Source: Hymenobacter sp. BT559 (GTDB lineage: Bacteria > Bacteroidota > Bacteroidia > Cytophagales > Hymenobacteraceae). Taken from it: DNA of 64,000 nt. Shown piece after piece: positions 43,582-52,100 of this stretch (the stretch's first letter is position 1; each line of letters begins with the position of its first letter). The DNA lies in contig NZ_JAELXV010000002.1 in the NCBI RefSeq assembly GCF_016427535.1, positions 310,001 to 374,000 of the forward strand, written 5' to 3'. The position numbers and the translations under genes are program-made. The notes under the pieces are model-generated. The model had not been told where the DNA came from. It did not search any database and saw only the letters and a program-made list of their open reading frames with translations.

Positions 43582-45317
43582 TGCTGCGCCAGTACAGGGG
43601 CCGCATCAGTCCACGTCATGGTCGGCGCACTGTAGCCAGGCTTAATTGCCGACGGATATACGTTCTGGAGGCGCCGGTCGGTTACGAGGCGGTAGGGCAA
43701 GAAGAACAGGGGTACCAGCGGTGCTTGCTGCTGCAACATTACCTGAAAGCGTTGTAGCAACTGGCGCTTCTGAGCCGGCGTTTCGGCCGTCGCCACTGCC
43801 TCGATGAGCCGGTCGGTAGCAGGCGTTCCGAACTTCGAGAAATTTCCCTCCTGAACGTTGCGCGAATGCAGCATAGACGCGTAGTTAAAGGCAAACGGGT
43901 TGCCTTTTTGGATGCGTACATACATGTCAAAGTCACCCTCGCGGAGGGCAGTCGTCAGCAACGAACTTTCGGTAGGCCGCAGCTCTACGGGGATGTTAAG
44001 CTGCGTAGCAGCAGCCTTAAATTGGAGCGCAATAGTCTGAAACACGGGGTCTTCGGCGCGGTAGCGCAGGGCCAATGCCAAGTGCTCGGACTGGCCTTTG
44101 GCGGCTGGTCGCGTCCAGCCTGTAGGCCGGTGCTGCCAGCCTGCACGCTGCAGTAGCACCTGGGCTTGAGGCAAGTCATACGCGAGCAGGGGCAGGTTGC
44201 TGGCGTAGTAACGATGGTCGTTGGGGTGCACCAGGCCCACCGTGCGCTGGCCCTGGCCCAGCTGGGTCGCTTGCAGCAGCCGAGCAGGGTCAAACAGCCT
44301 GCTCAGCGCCTGGCGCGTCAGCGAGTCGCGTAGAAGAGGGCGGCGCGTGTTGAAGCCAGCCGTGACGACTTCGTAAGAAGTAGTAGTATAAAACGCGAAA
44401 CGTTGCTGAGTAGCTGCTAATGCTTGCAGGCGTTTAAAATCGCGGGCCGATGCCTGAGGCAGTACATCTAGCTCGTGGCGCCGTAGCGCCAGGGTCGCCG
44501 TAGCATCATCCTTAATGATGCTGAAGTGCAGCTTAGTTGGCTTGGCTTGCAGCACAAGTGGCGCCGGACGCAAGCTGTCGGCCCACCAGTGCGTTTTGCG
44601 CTCAAAAGTCAGATACTGGTTTTTTTTCCACGCTGCCAATTTATAAGGGCCGCAGCCAGGCAAGCGTCCAGAATGGTCCTCTAGGTCGGCTTGCTGGTAG
44701 CGAGCTGCAAGAGCGGCTAGTGTGGGCTCGGCAGTGTTGGCAGTGGCCACGCTAGCCAATGAAAACTGGCGTAGGCTATGCTTAGAGTCGAGCGCATCTT
44801 CTGCTAGGATAGGGAATTCACCCGATTCGAAGCCGAATTCTGGCGCCTGGCCTCGGCACACCAGCGTAAAATGCCGGGGGTTGGTTGGGTCAAGCTTAAT
44901 GTCGCGGATAAACCCAAGTTGCGTCCGAGCTTTTTCATTGGGTAAGCCGGGGCAAAAAATGAGCTTCAGCGTAAAGGCTACATCAGTAGCCAGCACCGGG
45001 CGGCCGTTGTCCCACGCTGCGGCGTGGCGCAGTTGATAACGCAAGTGCGTGAGCGAGTCACCTAGGAGCTGCATCCGGGGCAACGAGTCGGCAAGTGCCG
45101 GCGCATAAGTCCCGGTTGATAAGTCGACTTGCAGCAGGCTACAGTGAAGGAGCGTAGCAGCGTCAACTGCATTTTGGTTAGGCAAGGTCAGCGGTGATAA
45201 GCTCTCTGGGTCGCGATTCCAGCGAATACGTACCGTGCTATTTGCTTGCTTATCAGCTGGTAAGGAACACGAGCTAATGCTAGTCGCTAGCAACCATCCA
45301 AACCAAAAATATTTCAT
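43578..45317 (-). CDS. Peptide-binding lipoprotein of an Opp-type importer
   Basis: The 579-residue protein has a lipoprotein signal (WLLATSISSC, Cys17) and the SBP_bac_5 fold found in OppA/DppA: RIRWNRDPESLSPLTLPNQN, RHAAAWDNGRPVLATDVAFT, GCGPYKLAAWKKNQYLTFER and a C-terminal APLVPLFFLPYRLVTD. It should bind short peptides or a similar ligand in the periplasm and hand them to the two permeases encoded downstream. Its start lies 59 bp after the stop of the repeat-peptide gene on the same strand with no terminator between, so the peptide and importer are probably cotranscribed. Confidence 0.88.
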   Translation of the reverse strand: MKYFWFGWLLATSISSCSLPADKQANSTVRIRWNRDPESLSPLTLPNQNAVDAATLLHCSLLQVDLSTGTYAPALADSLPRMQLLGDSLTHLRYQLRHAAAWDNGRPVLATDVAFTLKLIFCPGLPNEKARTQLGFIRDIKLDPTNPRHFTLVCRGQAPEFGFESGEFPILAEDALDSKHSLRQFSLASVATANTAEPTLAALAARYQQADLEDHSGRLPGCGPYKLAAWKKNQYLTFERKTHWWADSLRPAPLVLQAKPTKLHFSIIKDDATATLALRRHELDVLPQASARDFKRLQALAATQQRFAFYTTTSYEVVTAGFNTRRPLLRDSLTRQALSRLFDPARLLQATQLGQGQRTVGLVHPNDHRYYASNLPLLAYDLPQAQVLLQRAGWQHRPTGWTRPAAKGQSEHLALALRYRAEDPVFQTIALQFKAAATQLNIPVELRPTESSLLTTALREGDFDMYVRIQKGNPFAFNYASMLHSRNVQEGNFSKFGTPATDRLIEAVATAETPAQKRQLLQRFQVMLQQQAPLVPLFFLPYRLVTDRRLQNVYPSAIKPGYSAPTMTWTDAAPVLAQQ

Positions 45318-45376
45318 TTAACTACGCGGTGAAATAGCAACACCAGCAAGTTAATAAACTATCGGCTAACGGAAGC

Positions 45377-45601
45377 TTAGTCGTTCTCCCAACCGCTGCC
45401 ACCGATTTTGCGCGAGGTAGCGTCGTTCTCCCAGCCGCTGCCGCCGATTTTGGTCGAAGTGGCGTCGTTTTCCCAGCCGCTGCCACCAATTTGGGTCGAA
45501 GTAGCGTCGTTTTCCCAGCCGCTGCCGCCGATTTTGGTAGCAGGTGCATCGCCGGTCAAAGTGGCGAATTGAATCAGGGCGATGATAAAGAGGTCAAACA
45601 T
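45377..45601 (-). CDS. Short peptide precursor with four 14-residue repeats
   Basis: The 74-residue product starts MFDLFIIALIQFATLTGDAP, a hydrophobic leader with a possible AxA-like cleavage (DAPA), and continues with four near-identical repeats whose shared core is GGSGWEND; the spacers are ATSTQI, ATSTKI and ATSRKI. It ends exactly after the last END. The ATG at 45601 has no Shine-Dalgarno, but a TACATTTG box lies 150 bp upstream. The repeats keep this protein sequence despite synonymous changes in the DNA. No peptide-modifying enzyme lies nearby, so an unmodified secreted or processed peptide, such as a signal, is the favoured idea; a modified peptide (RiPP) or structural repeat protein are alternatives. 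Confidence 0.75.
   Translation of the reverse strand: MFDLFIIALIQFATLTGDAPATKIGGSGWENDATSTQIGGSGWENDATSTKIGGSGWENDATSRKIGGSGWEND
45380..45547. repeat. Four tandem 42-bp repeats inside the peptide gene
   Basis: Units start at 45380, 45422, 45464 and 45506. Differences fall mostly at third codon positions (for example GATTTTG/AATTTGG), so the protein repeat is under stronger constraint than the DNA. Confidence 0.95.
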
Positions 45602-45688
45602 GGTAGAGATGTTGAAAGGGTTATGAATTTGCTGCGGTGATTAACTGTGACAAAATTCCGATACCCGAGAGCCTCTCTAAAGGACAGT

Positions 45689-45707
45689 CTTATTGAAAAT
45701 AAGACAA
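45689..45707. promoter_or_regulatory. Palindrome in the leader of the repeat-peptide gene
   Basis: GTCTTATT and AATAAGAC form perfect 8-bp arms around GAA. It lies 40-60 nt after the predicted transcript start and could be an operator or an RNA hairpin. Confidence 0.4.
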
Positions 45708-45750
45708 TGTTTTAAATTAGATTTTTTATAACTCATTATAGGCAGAGCCA

Positions 45751-45758
45751 CAAATGTA
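45751..45758 (-). promoter_or_regulatory. Minus-7 box for the repeat-peptide and importer operon
   Basis: The minus strand reads TACATTTG. A TTG lies 23 bp further upstream, slightly beyond the usual spacing. The leader would be about 140 nt. Confidence 0.5.
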
Positions 45759-45980
45759 TGTGATTGACTGTTATAAAAGCGCAACAGTATAACTAAATTT
45801 TTGCAAAAAAAAGTGGAAATTGTGACATCGCTTCGTTAAAGAAATCACACTTGTCCATATTACAAAATTCCTGTTTGGGCTTGGTGCTAGCAAGGACATA
45901 TTACTTCTTTTTTTGCGTGTTACTTTTAAGGTCATAAAGCACGCAATAATGCGTTCCAAGCTCACTAGCACGCTTTTCCC

Positions 45981-47489
45981 ATGAAGGAAGTCGCAAATTT
46001 GGCCCGAATTGTGACATTGCGCCGCCTCAAAAATGAGCCCTTGCTCGACTTGAACGGCCGGCAGCCAGGCAAAGAAGTACAACTGGCTACGCTGCTAGCA
46101 GCAGATGTAAATGTAACGTCCCTAGGTCTCGTTAAACAACTCTATGGCAAGCACACTAGTGCCAACCAAACGGCTTTTCTGCGACTACGTGTCAGGGTAC
46201 AGGACAAGCTATTAAACCACCTTTTTTTCCTCGACCACTCCGATACGCGCCTTTTCGTCGCTCGCCGCTACGAATTAGAGTGCCTCGACCTGCTGCATAA
46301 AGTAACTATCCTGTACCTGGAAGGGGAGTATGTGCTCAGTGAGCGGCTGCTGAGGCGTTGTTTGCGGGCCGCCGAAAAGGGGGAGTTTACTAACTATGCC
46401 GAGCAGGCCTGCCACCGCCTCTGTACCCTATATGCGGGGCAGCGGCAGCAGCATAAGTATACCGCCGCCACTAAAAAGCTGCATAAGCTGCGTCAAATCC
46501 TGGCTTATGAGCACGAATCCGAAGAATTAGCCACGCAAATTAGCCTCACGATGAGGCGGCCCGTGGCAGTGCGCCAGGCCTTGCTGCCCAAAATGGCTGC
46601 CCACTTGGAGAAGGCCCAGCAACTACACCAGAAGGCTAAGACGTTTACCACTTTCCTAACGCTCTACCGACTACGCCTGGTGCAAGCAGGATTGGCCGGA
46701 GATTATAGCGAAATAATACGCTCTACCACAGCCGCTACGCAGATGCTGCGCAAAGGCAAGCTAAACGAGCGGCGTTTCGACCAGCGGTTTAATCAGTTTA
46801 TGAGTGTGTACGCCCACTTGCGGGGGCGCCAGTACACGGCCGGGCTAAAGCTGGCCGAAGAATACGCCGCCAACCTGCACCCTACCTCCAATAACTGGTT
46901 CTATTACTACGAGCACTATATTCTGCTTGCGCTGCACGCCGGCGAATACGACAAAGCACTGCTCCTACTGCATACGGTGCATAAAAACCCTTCGCTCTCG
47001 AAGCAGCGGCCCGCGGCACAAGAGCGGTGGGGCCTGCTACAAGCCTACGTAGAGTTTGTGCAGCCGCCAGATAAGATACCGCTGCGCCGGCGCAATCAGC
47101 TAGCTATCTACGCCGCGCTGACGGTGCCCGAATACTCGCGCGACAAACGGGGCTACAACGTGGCTATCCTCGTTTTTCAGCTGCTACACTACCTGCGGCA
47201 GCGGTCGCTGGAGCCCGTGCTGGCGCGCCTCGAGCGCCTGCGCAAGTACCAGCAGCGCCACCTGCGCGATGCGGCTACTCTACGCAGCCGCCTGCTGCTG
47301 CGCCTGTTGCTACTGTTGCCCGATGGTGAGTTTAACCCCGCCGCCTTAGAAAAGCGAGGCCAGAACCTAGTGGCACAGCTGAGCCAAGCCCCCATGGTGG
47401 GCGAAGCCGATGCCGAAATTGAGATTATTCCTTATGAGCAAATCTGGACGCTGGTACTGGACATCTTGCGAAGCGGGGCGCCGGAGTAG
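45981..47489 (+). CDS. All-helical TPR-like protein, candidate peptide receptor
   Basis: The 502-residue protein has no signal peptide or membrane helix and consists of helix pairs of about 35-40 residues, such as LKVTILYLEG-type turns (DLLHKVTILYLEGEYVLSER), AYVHLRGRQYTAGLKLAEEY-like repeats and HYILLALHAGEYDKALLLLH. The pattern is that of TPR-like solenoids, but individual repeats are degenerate. It ends with AEIEIIPYEQIWTLVLDILR. No helix-turn-helix or catalytic motif was recognised. Divergent orientation beside a repeat-peptide and peptide-importer operon suggests an intracellular sensor of imported peptide, as in the RRNPP group of Gram-positive bacteria; this is inference. The ATG at 45981 is the first in the frame after an AT-rich control region. 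Confidence 0.75.
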   Translation: MKEVANLARIVTLRRLKNEPLLDLNGRQPGKEVQLATLLAADVNVTSLGLVKQLYGKHTSANQTAFLRLRVRVQDKLLNHLFFLDHSDTRLFVARRYELECLDLLHKVTILYLEGEYVLSERLLRRCLRAAEKGEFTNYAEQACHRLCTLYAGQRQQHKYTAATKKLHKLRQILAYEHESEELATQISLTMRRPVAVRQALLPKMAAHLEKAQQLHQKAKTFTTFLTLYRLRLVQAGLAGDYSEIIRSTTAATQMLRKGKLNERRFDQRFNQFMSVYAHLRGRQYTAGLKLAEEYAANLHPTSNNWFYYYEHYILLALHAGEYDKALLLLHTVHKNPSLSKQRPAAQERWGLLQAYVEFVQPPDKIPLRRRNQLAIYAALTVPEYSRDKRGYNVAILVFQLLHYLRQRSLEPVLARLERLRKYQQRHLRDAATLRSRLLLRLLLLLPDGEFNPAALEKRGQNLVAQLSQAPMVGEADAEIEIIPYEQIWTLVLDILRSGAPE

Positions 47490-47491
47490 CC

Positions 47492-48088
47492 CTAGGGCAC
47501 CACTACTACTTCCTGGGTGGCGCAGTGGCTGTCGGCACAGTCGCCGGGGCCGTAGCCGCGTAGACTAAGGCGTACCGCGTAGCGGCCCGCCCGGCGAAAA
47601 GTGTGCTCGATGCGATGCCCTTGCTGGGTGGTGCCGTCGCGAAAGTCCCAGATGTAGGCAATGTTCTGGCACGTAGGCAGGCCCGAATCCAAGGCATCGA
47701 AGGTGATGGCCTGGCCTGCGTGCACCGTAGTTGTCGGAAAGCTAAAATTGATAACTGGCTGCGTGACCAGGTCTACCTCAAAGGTTTTTTCGGCCCGGCG
47801 TACTTCACCCGTTGCAGGCACCAGTACATCAAGTACTACTTGGTAGCGGGCGCGGCGCTTATAGCAGTGGTTGATGGTGAGGCCAGTCAGCGTGGTGCTA
47901 TCGCCCATGCGCCACCGATAGAGTAGGTTGCCAGCAGCAGCATCGACGGAGCGGCTTGCGTCGAAATCGACGCACAGCTGCGGTAGTAGAGGGGGGCCAC
48001 AGTCAGCCGCGGCCGATTGGGCCCGGGCAGCTTGCCCGGTGCCAACCGCCAAAACTACCGCACCTGCCAAAACACGAGAAAAATGCAT
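47492..48088 (-). CDS. Secreted PKD-domain protein
   Basis: The 198-residue protein has a signal peptide (MHFSRVLAGAVVLAVGTGQA, then ARAQ) and two PKD-like beta-sandwich repeats, each with a W-x-(F/M)-(R/G)-D-(G/S) core: LLYRWRMGDSTTLTG and IAYIWDFRDGTTQQGH followed by HTFRRAGRYAVRLSL. Four to six Cys may form disulfides. It is not clearly a lipoprotein. Such domains act in adhesion or protein contacts. It lies after the LytTR regulator gene and a terminator, convergent with the TPR-like gene, with 2 bp between stops. Confidence 0.8.
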   Translation of the reverse strand: MHFSRVLAGAVVLAVGTGQAARAQSAAADCGPPLLPQLCVDFDASRSVDAAAGNLLYRWRMGDSTTLTGLTINHCYKRRARYQVVLDVLVPATGEVRRAEKTFEVDLVTQPVINFSFPTTTVHAGQAITFDALDSGLPTCQNIAYIWDFRDGTTQQGHRIEHTFRRAGRYAVRLSLRGYGPGDCADSHCATQEVVVVP

Positions 48089-48104
48089 ACCTAGAACGAA
48101 AAGA

Positions 48105-48139
48105 GCCCGCCCACCAAGGTCCTAACTTGGCCAGCGGGC
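48105..48139 (-). terminator. Terminator after the response regulator
   Basis: GCCCGC(TGG)CCAAG and CTTGG(TGG)GCGGGC pair with a 3-nt internal mismatch and a 7-nt loop; CTCTTTTC follows on the minus strand. Confidence 0.65.
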
Positions 48140-48170
48140 AGGCAAAGTAAAGCTGTCGACACAGGCGTCG

Positions 48171-48938
48171 TTAGAGGCGATTGAGGCGCTGCAAGACATT
48201 GCGCAGGTACGTTTGCCCCACAGGAATGTATTTGTCTTTGATTAGCAATGAGTTATCTTCCAGGGCCTGAATGCAGTTGATGTTGGCAATGAAGGAGCGG
48301 TGGACGCGCAAAAACTGCGAGGGAGGAAATTTTTCCTCGATGGCGCGCATGGTGCTGTACACTATCAGCTTGCTTTGAGTCGTGACGATGTGCACATAGT
48401 CACCTAGGGCCTCTACGTACTGCACCTCCCGAAAATCTACCCGCACCAGCTTCGTGTCCATCTTCACAAACGTAAAGTCAGGCTCTGTTGCCGAAGTGGG
48501 CACTGGGCTGAGCCCATCGGCTTCGGCCGTGCGCTCGGCCGTGATGTTTTCGAGCACCTTATGCGCAGCTTGTAGAAAGCGCGGATAGGACAAAGGCTTG
48601 AGCAGATAGTCCGCAACTGCGAATTCAAACGCTTGCACCGCGTAGTGGTCACTGCTGGTAATAAGCACCACTTGAGGTAGCTCGGGCTGCAGGCGTAGCA
48701 ACTCAAGGCCCGACATCAAGGGCATTTCGATATCCAGAAAAAGCACGTCGATGGGCTGCGTCTGAGTACGCAGTACCTCAGCGGCTTCAATGCCACTGGT
48801 GCACGAGCCAACGGCTTGCAGAAAGGGCGTGTTAGCGATGCAGTTTAATACTATTTGCACCGATAGTGGGTCGTCATCTACCACCAAGCAGCGCAAAGGC
48901 GGGAGGGAAGTGATAGGGTCTGGTAGCGGAGTAGCCAT
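48171..48938 (-). CDS. LytTR-family response regulator
   Basis: The 255-residue protein has an N-terminal receiver domain with the acidic pocket (VVDDDP, phospho-acceptor Asp69 in LFLDIEMPLMSG, and Lys in DYLLKPLSYPRF) and a C-terminal LytTR DNA-binding domain (about 150-255: FVKMDTKLVRVDFREVQYVE, FLRVHRSFIANINCIQALE). It should bind DNA when phosphorylated. The hybrid histidine kinase gene lies 169 bp upstream on the same strand and is its likely partner. Confidence 0.93.
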   Translation of the reverse strand: MATPLPDPITSLPPLRCLVVDDDPLSVQIVLNCIANTPFLQAVGSCTSGIEAAEVLRTQTQPIDVLFLDIEMPLMSGLELLRLQPELPQVVLITSSDHYAVQAFEFAVADYLLKPLSYPRFLQAAHKVLENITAERTAEADGLSPVPTSATEPDFTFVKMDTKLVRVDFREVQYVEALGDYVHIVTTQSKLIVYSTMRAIEEKFPPSQFLRVHRSFIANINCIQALEDNSLLIKDKYIPVGQTYLRNVLQRLNRL

Positions 48939-49107
48939 AACAGGTGGATGGTTTATAACGGAGGGCAGGTAAGAGCGAAAAATTGTATAAATTTAATAAG
49001 GGGGGCTGCGCATTAGCTAAAAAAGGAGCAATCTTTTACGAAAATTAAATGAAGGTATGATGTAGAGTTCACTAGCTGTCGTAAAAGAAAAAGATACCTA
49101 TACCCGG

Positions 49108-52100
49108 TTAAGCACGCTCTTCTAAATGCGGGTATAGCTGCCCTAGTTGCTGCCGAATGGCAAGCAGCAGCGGCTCGCAGTGCTGGCAATCGTGGCGGCG
49201 GGCACTGCGCTCCAGCTCATCTAGCTGCGTATGAAGCACTGGTACGCCAAAATAGGCTACCTGCCCCTTGAGCTTGTGCGCTACTTGGGCCACCTTGGCA
49301 TCATCATCGGGAAAAGCGGCGGTCAGTACTTCCTCCAACACGGGCGCTTCCTTTAAAAAAGTATTGATAATCTGCTTGATAAAGGCTTCATTGCCACAGG
49401 CCAACTCCTCGAGCAGCTGCCAGTCGGGGCGCAGCGTGGCCGGTGGGGCAGTAACAGGTTCGCCTAGGTTAGCTGGTGGCACTTCGGTATCGGTAGGGGT
49501 GGTGACCTGCCGGCCGGTGAAGTACGCGAGCCGGGCGTGCAGCAGGGCGGGGTCGAAGGGCTTGGCGAGGGTATCATTCATGCCGGCGGCCAGGGCGAGG
49601 CCACGGTCTTCAGGTAGTACCGAGGCCGTGAGGCCAATGATGGGCAGGCGGCGCTCGTCGGGAAAGAACTCGCGCAGGGCGCGGGTGGCGGCGTAGCCAT
49701 CGAGCTCAGGCATTTGCACATCCATCAGCACGGCGTCGAAGGGCTCGGTGGCCTGGGTAGCCTGCTCCACAGCCAGGCGCCCATTGGTAGCAATAACCAC
49801 CTGCACGTTCCAGTTTTCTAGGGTTTTGCGAGCCACTAGCTGGTTTAGCTCGTTGTCTTCGGCTACCAGCACACGCAGTGCTGGCTCGAAAGCTGGCAGT
49901 GGGCCGGCGTGCACCTCAGGCTGCGCCAGCGTGGCATCGGCAATCGGATAAGTGAGCTCAAAAAAGAACTCTGAGCCTACTCCCTCGATACTGCGCACGT
50001 TCAGTTGGCCGCCGTGTAGCTGCACGAGGTTGCGAGCAATACTCAAGCCTAGGCCCGTGCCCCCAAACTCGCGCGTGGTGCTGGCATTGGCCTGCGAAAA
50101 ATCCTCAAAAATGGCATTGAGCTTCGTAGCAGCAATGCCAATTCCAGTGTCTTGCACCGCAAAGCGCAAGGCCACGTGCTCGGCGTCGGGGGCAGGCGGA
50201 ATACCCAAGCTTACGTGCACCGTAACGCTGCCCTGGCGCGTGAATTTCAGTGCATTGCTGACTAGGTTGACCAGTACTTGTTGCAGGCGAGTGGGGTCGC
50301 CGAGCACGGCGGCGGGCACTTTGGGCGCTACTTCTACTTGCAACTGCAAGCCTTTGCTATCGGCCGCGTACCGAAACATAGTGCTGAGGCGGCGCACGGC
50401 ATCGGGCAGGCGGAAGGGAATTTGCTCCAGCGTTAGCTTGCCGGCCTCCATTTTGGAGGAGTCCAGAATATCATTGAGAATGACCAGCAAGTTCTGCGAC
50501 GATGAGCCGATGGCCGTGAGGTACTCGGCCTGCTCGCGGGTGGGCTGCGTGTTTTGGAGCAGGTTGGTGAGGCCAATGACCGCGTTCATCGGGGTGCGGA
50601 TTTCGTGGCTCATATTGGCCAGAAATTGGGCTTTGGCTCGGCGCGAAGCCTCGGCCGCATCCCGGGCCACCAGCAGTTCCCCATTCATTTGCTCGATGTG
50701 CGCGTTTTTCTGGCGCAGTTCGCTGGTGCGCTGCCGCACCGTGCGCTCGAGTTGGGCTCGCTGGTGGCGCAGCAGGCGCTCACGGCCTCGCACTACTAGT
50801 ACGGCGGCGCCCAGCACGGCCAGCCCCCCTAGAGCCAGCACCCAGGGCCGCTGCCACCAGGGCGTAGCAATGCTGAAGCGCGTGCTCACTACCGGGCTCC
50901 AGGCAGTGGCGGCCGGGCTGGCGTAGCGGGCTCGCACATCGAGCGTGTAGTGGCCCGCGCCCAGGCCCACAAATTGGGCCTCGCCTGCTGGGCTGGGGCG
51001 GCTCCAGTCGGTAGAGAGACCGTGCAGCCGATATTGGTAGAGTAGCGGTGCATCGCCCGCCGCCAAGCTCAAGCCCTGAAAAGTGAAGCTAACGCGGTGC
51101 TGCTGCGCCGAAAGCTCGCCAATAGCCATGGGCAGGCGGCTTTCGCCGTCTACTTCTGCCCCTGTGAGGGCCAGGCTGGGCGAAGCCGCCGTGTGGGCAA
51201 GCCACGTTAGCAGCGCAGGCACATCAAGACGCAGCAGGCCAGCCTGGGTAGCAACCCAGGCTGCGGGCTGGTACCCTCCCTGCACTGCCGCGGCTGGCAA
51301 GAAATTCCGAGCTAGGAGCTGGATAGGCCGCCCCGTGCGCTGGCGGGTATTGAGCAAGGTGAGCGCTTGTGGGTGCACCAGTAGCAAATGCTGACCTAAG
51401 GGCACCATAGCCAGGGTGTAGTCGTCGAGCGAGCCGGCCGACCCCGCTCCTAAGGCCGAAAACTGGCGGGCGCCCCTTGGCAAGTAATAGAGCCCTTGGC
51501 CCTCAGTGCCGACCCAAATGGCACCTAGGTTATCTTCTGCGAGGGCGTTGACTGCCAGGCCGCTGGCGTGCACCCGATAGTGCCGAAAGCGCCGGCTGCC
51601 TGGCTCCCAGGCCGACAAGCCGGTGCCGTGCGTGCCTATCCACACCCGACCGGTGCGGTCGGCCAGTAGCGTATAAATCTGATTGTGCAGCAAGCCATTA
51701 GCCGTTGTGAAATGCACGGCCGGCACCGTGGCTACCCCCGTGGGCGACAGTGGCAGATAGTAAACGCCATCGGCCACGGTGCCCACCCACAGCCCCGAGC
51801 CTGGCGCGTAGGCCAGGGCCGCTACTGCTAGCCCTGGCGGCAAGCCCGGCACATGGGCCGCTGGGGCGCCGGGTGCAGCGGCCGTCCACACGCCCCCTTG
51901 CCGTCGGCCTTCCCACACGCCGCCACCTAGGGCGGCTGGGCGGGTCAAAAAGGTACGCACCGGGGCTGCCAACGTACTGCTGCTGCCGGCGCTGGCAGCA
52001 GCAGTATGTGTTAGGTTGTCAAGTACAAAAAAGCGTGTGCCTGCCGTGCCCCAAAGGGCCGCCCCGGCTGTTGGTGCCAGGGTGGCGCCCTCCGCGGCGT

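Larger units (their letters stand above)
45602..45980. other. Divergent control region between the repeat peptide and the TPR-like protein
   Basis: 379 bp, much more AT-rich than the genes. It holds the TACATTTG box (45751-45758, minus), a perfect palindrome GTCTTATTGAAAATAAGAC (45689-45707) within the peptide gene's leader, and three TGTGACA words (near 45646, 45821 and, just inside the next gene, 46010), which may be a shared binding site. No other open frame has coding character. Confidence 0.45.

Noticed and set aside
45380..45547. Regular direct repeats resembling a CRISPR array
   Set aside because: The units are head-to-tail without unique spacers and form an in-frame coding repeat.
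45377..45601. Graspetide-type RiPP precursor, given repeated Thr/Ser/Lys and Glu/Asp
   Set aside because: No ATP-grasp ligase or other modifying enzyme is visible in the neighbourhood; kept only as an alternative.
49952..50926. Plus-strand open frame of 324 codons inside the hybrid kinase
   Set aside because: Antisense shadow with Ser/Arg/Ala-rich composition and no motifs; the minus strand has intact kinase domains.
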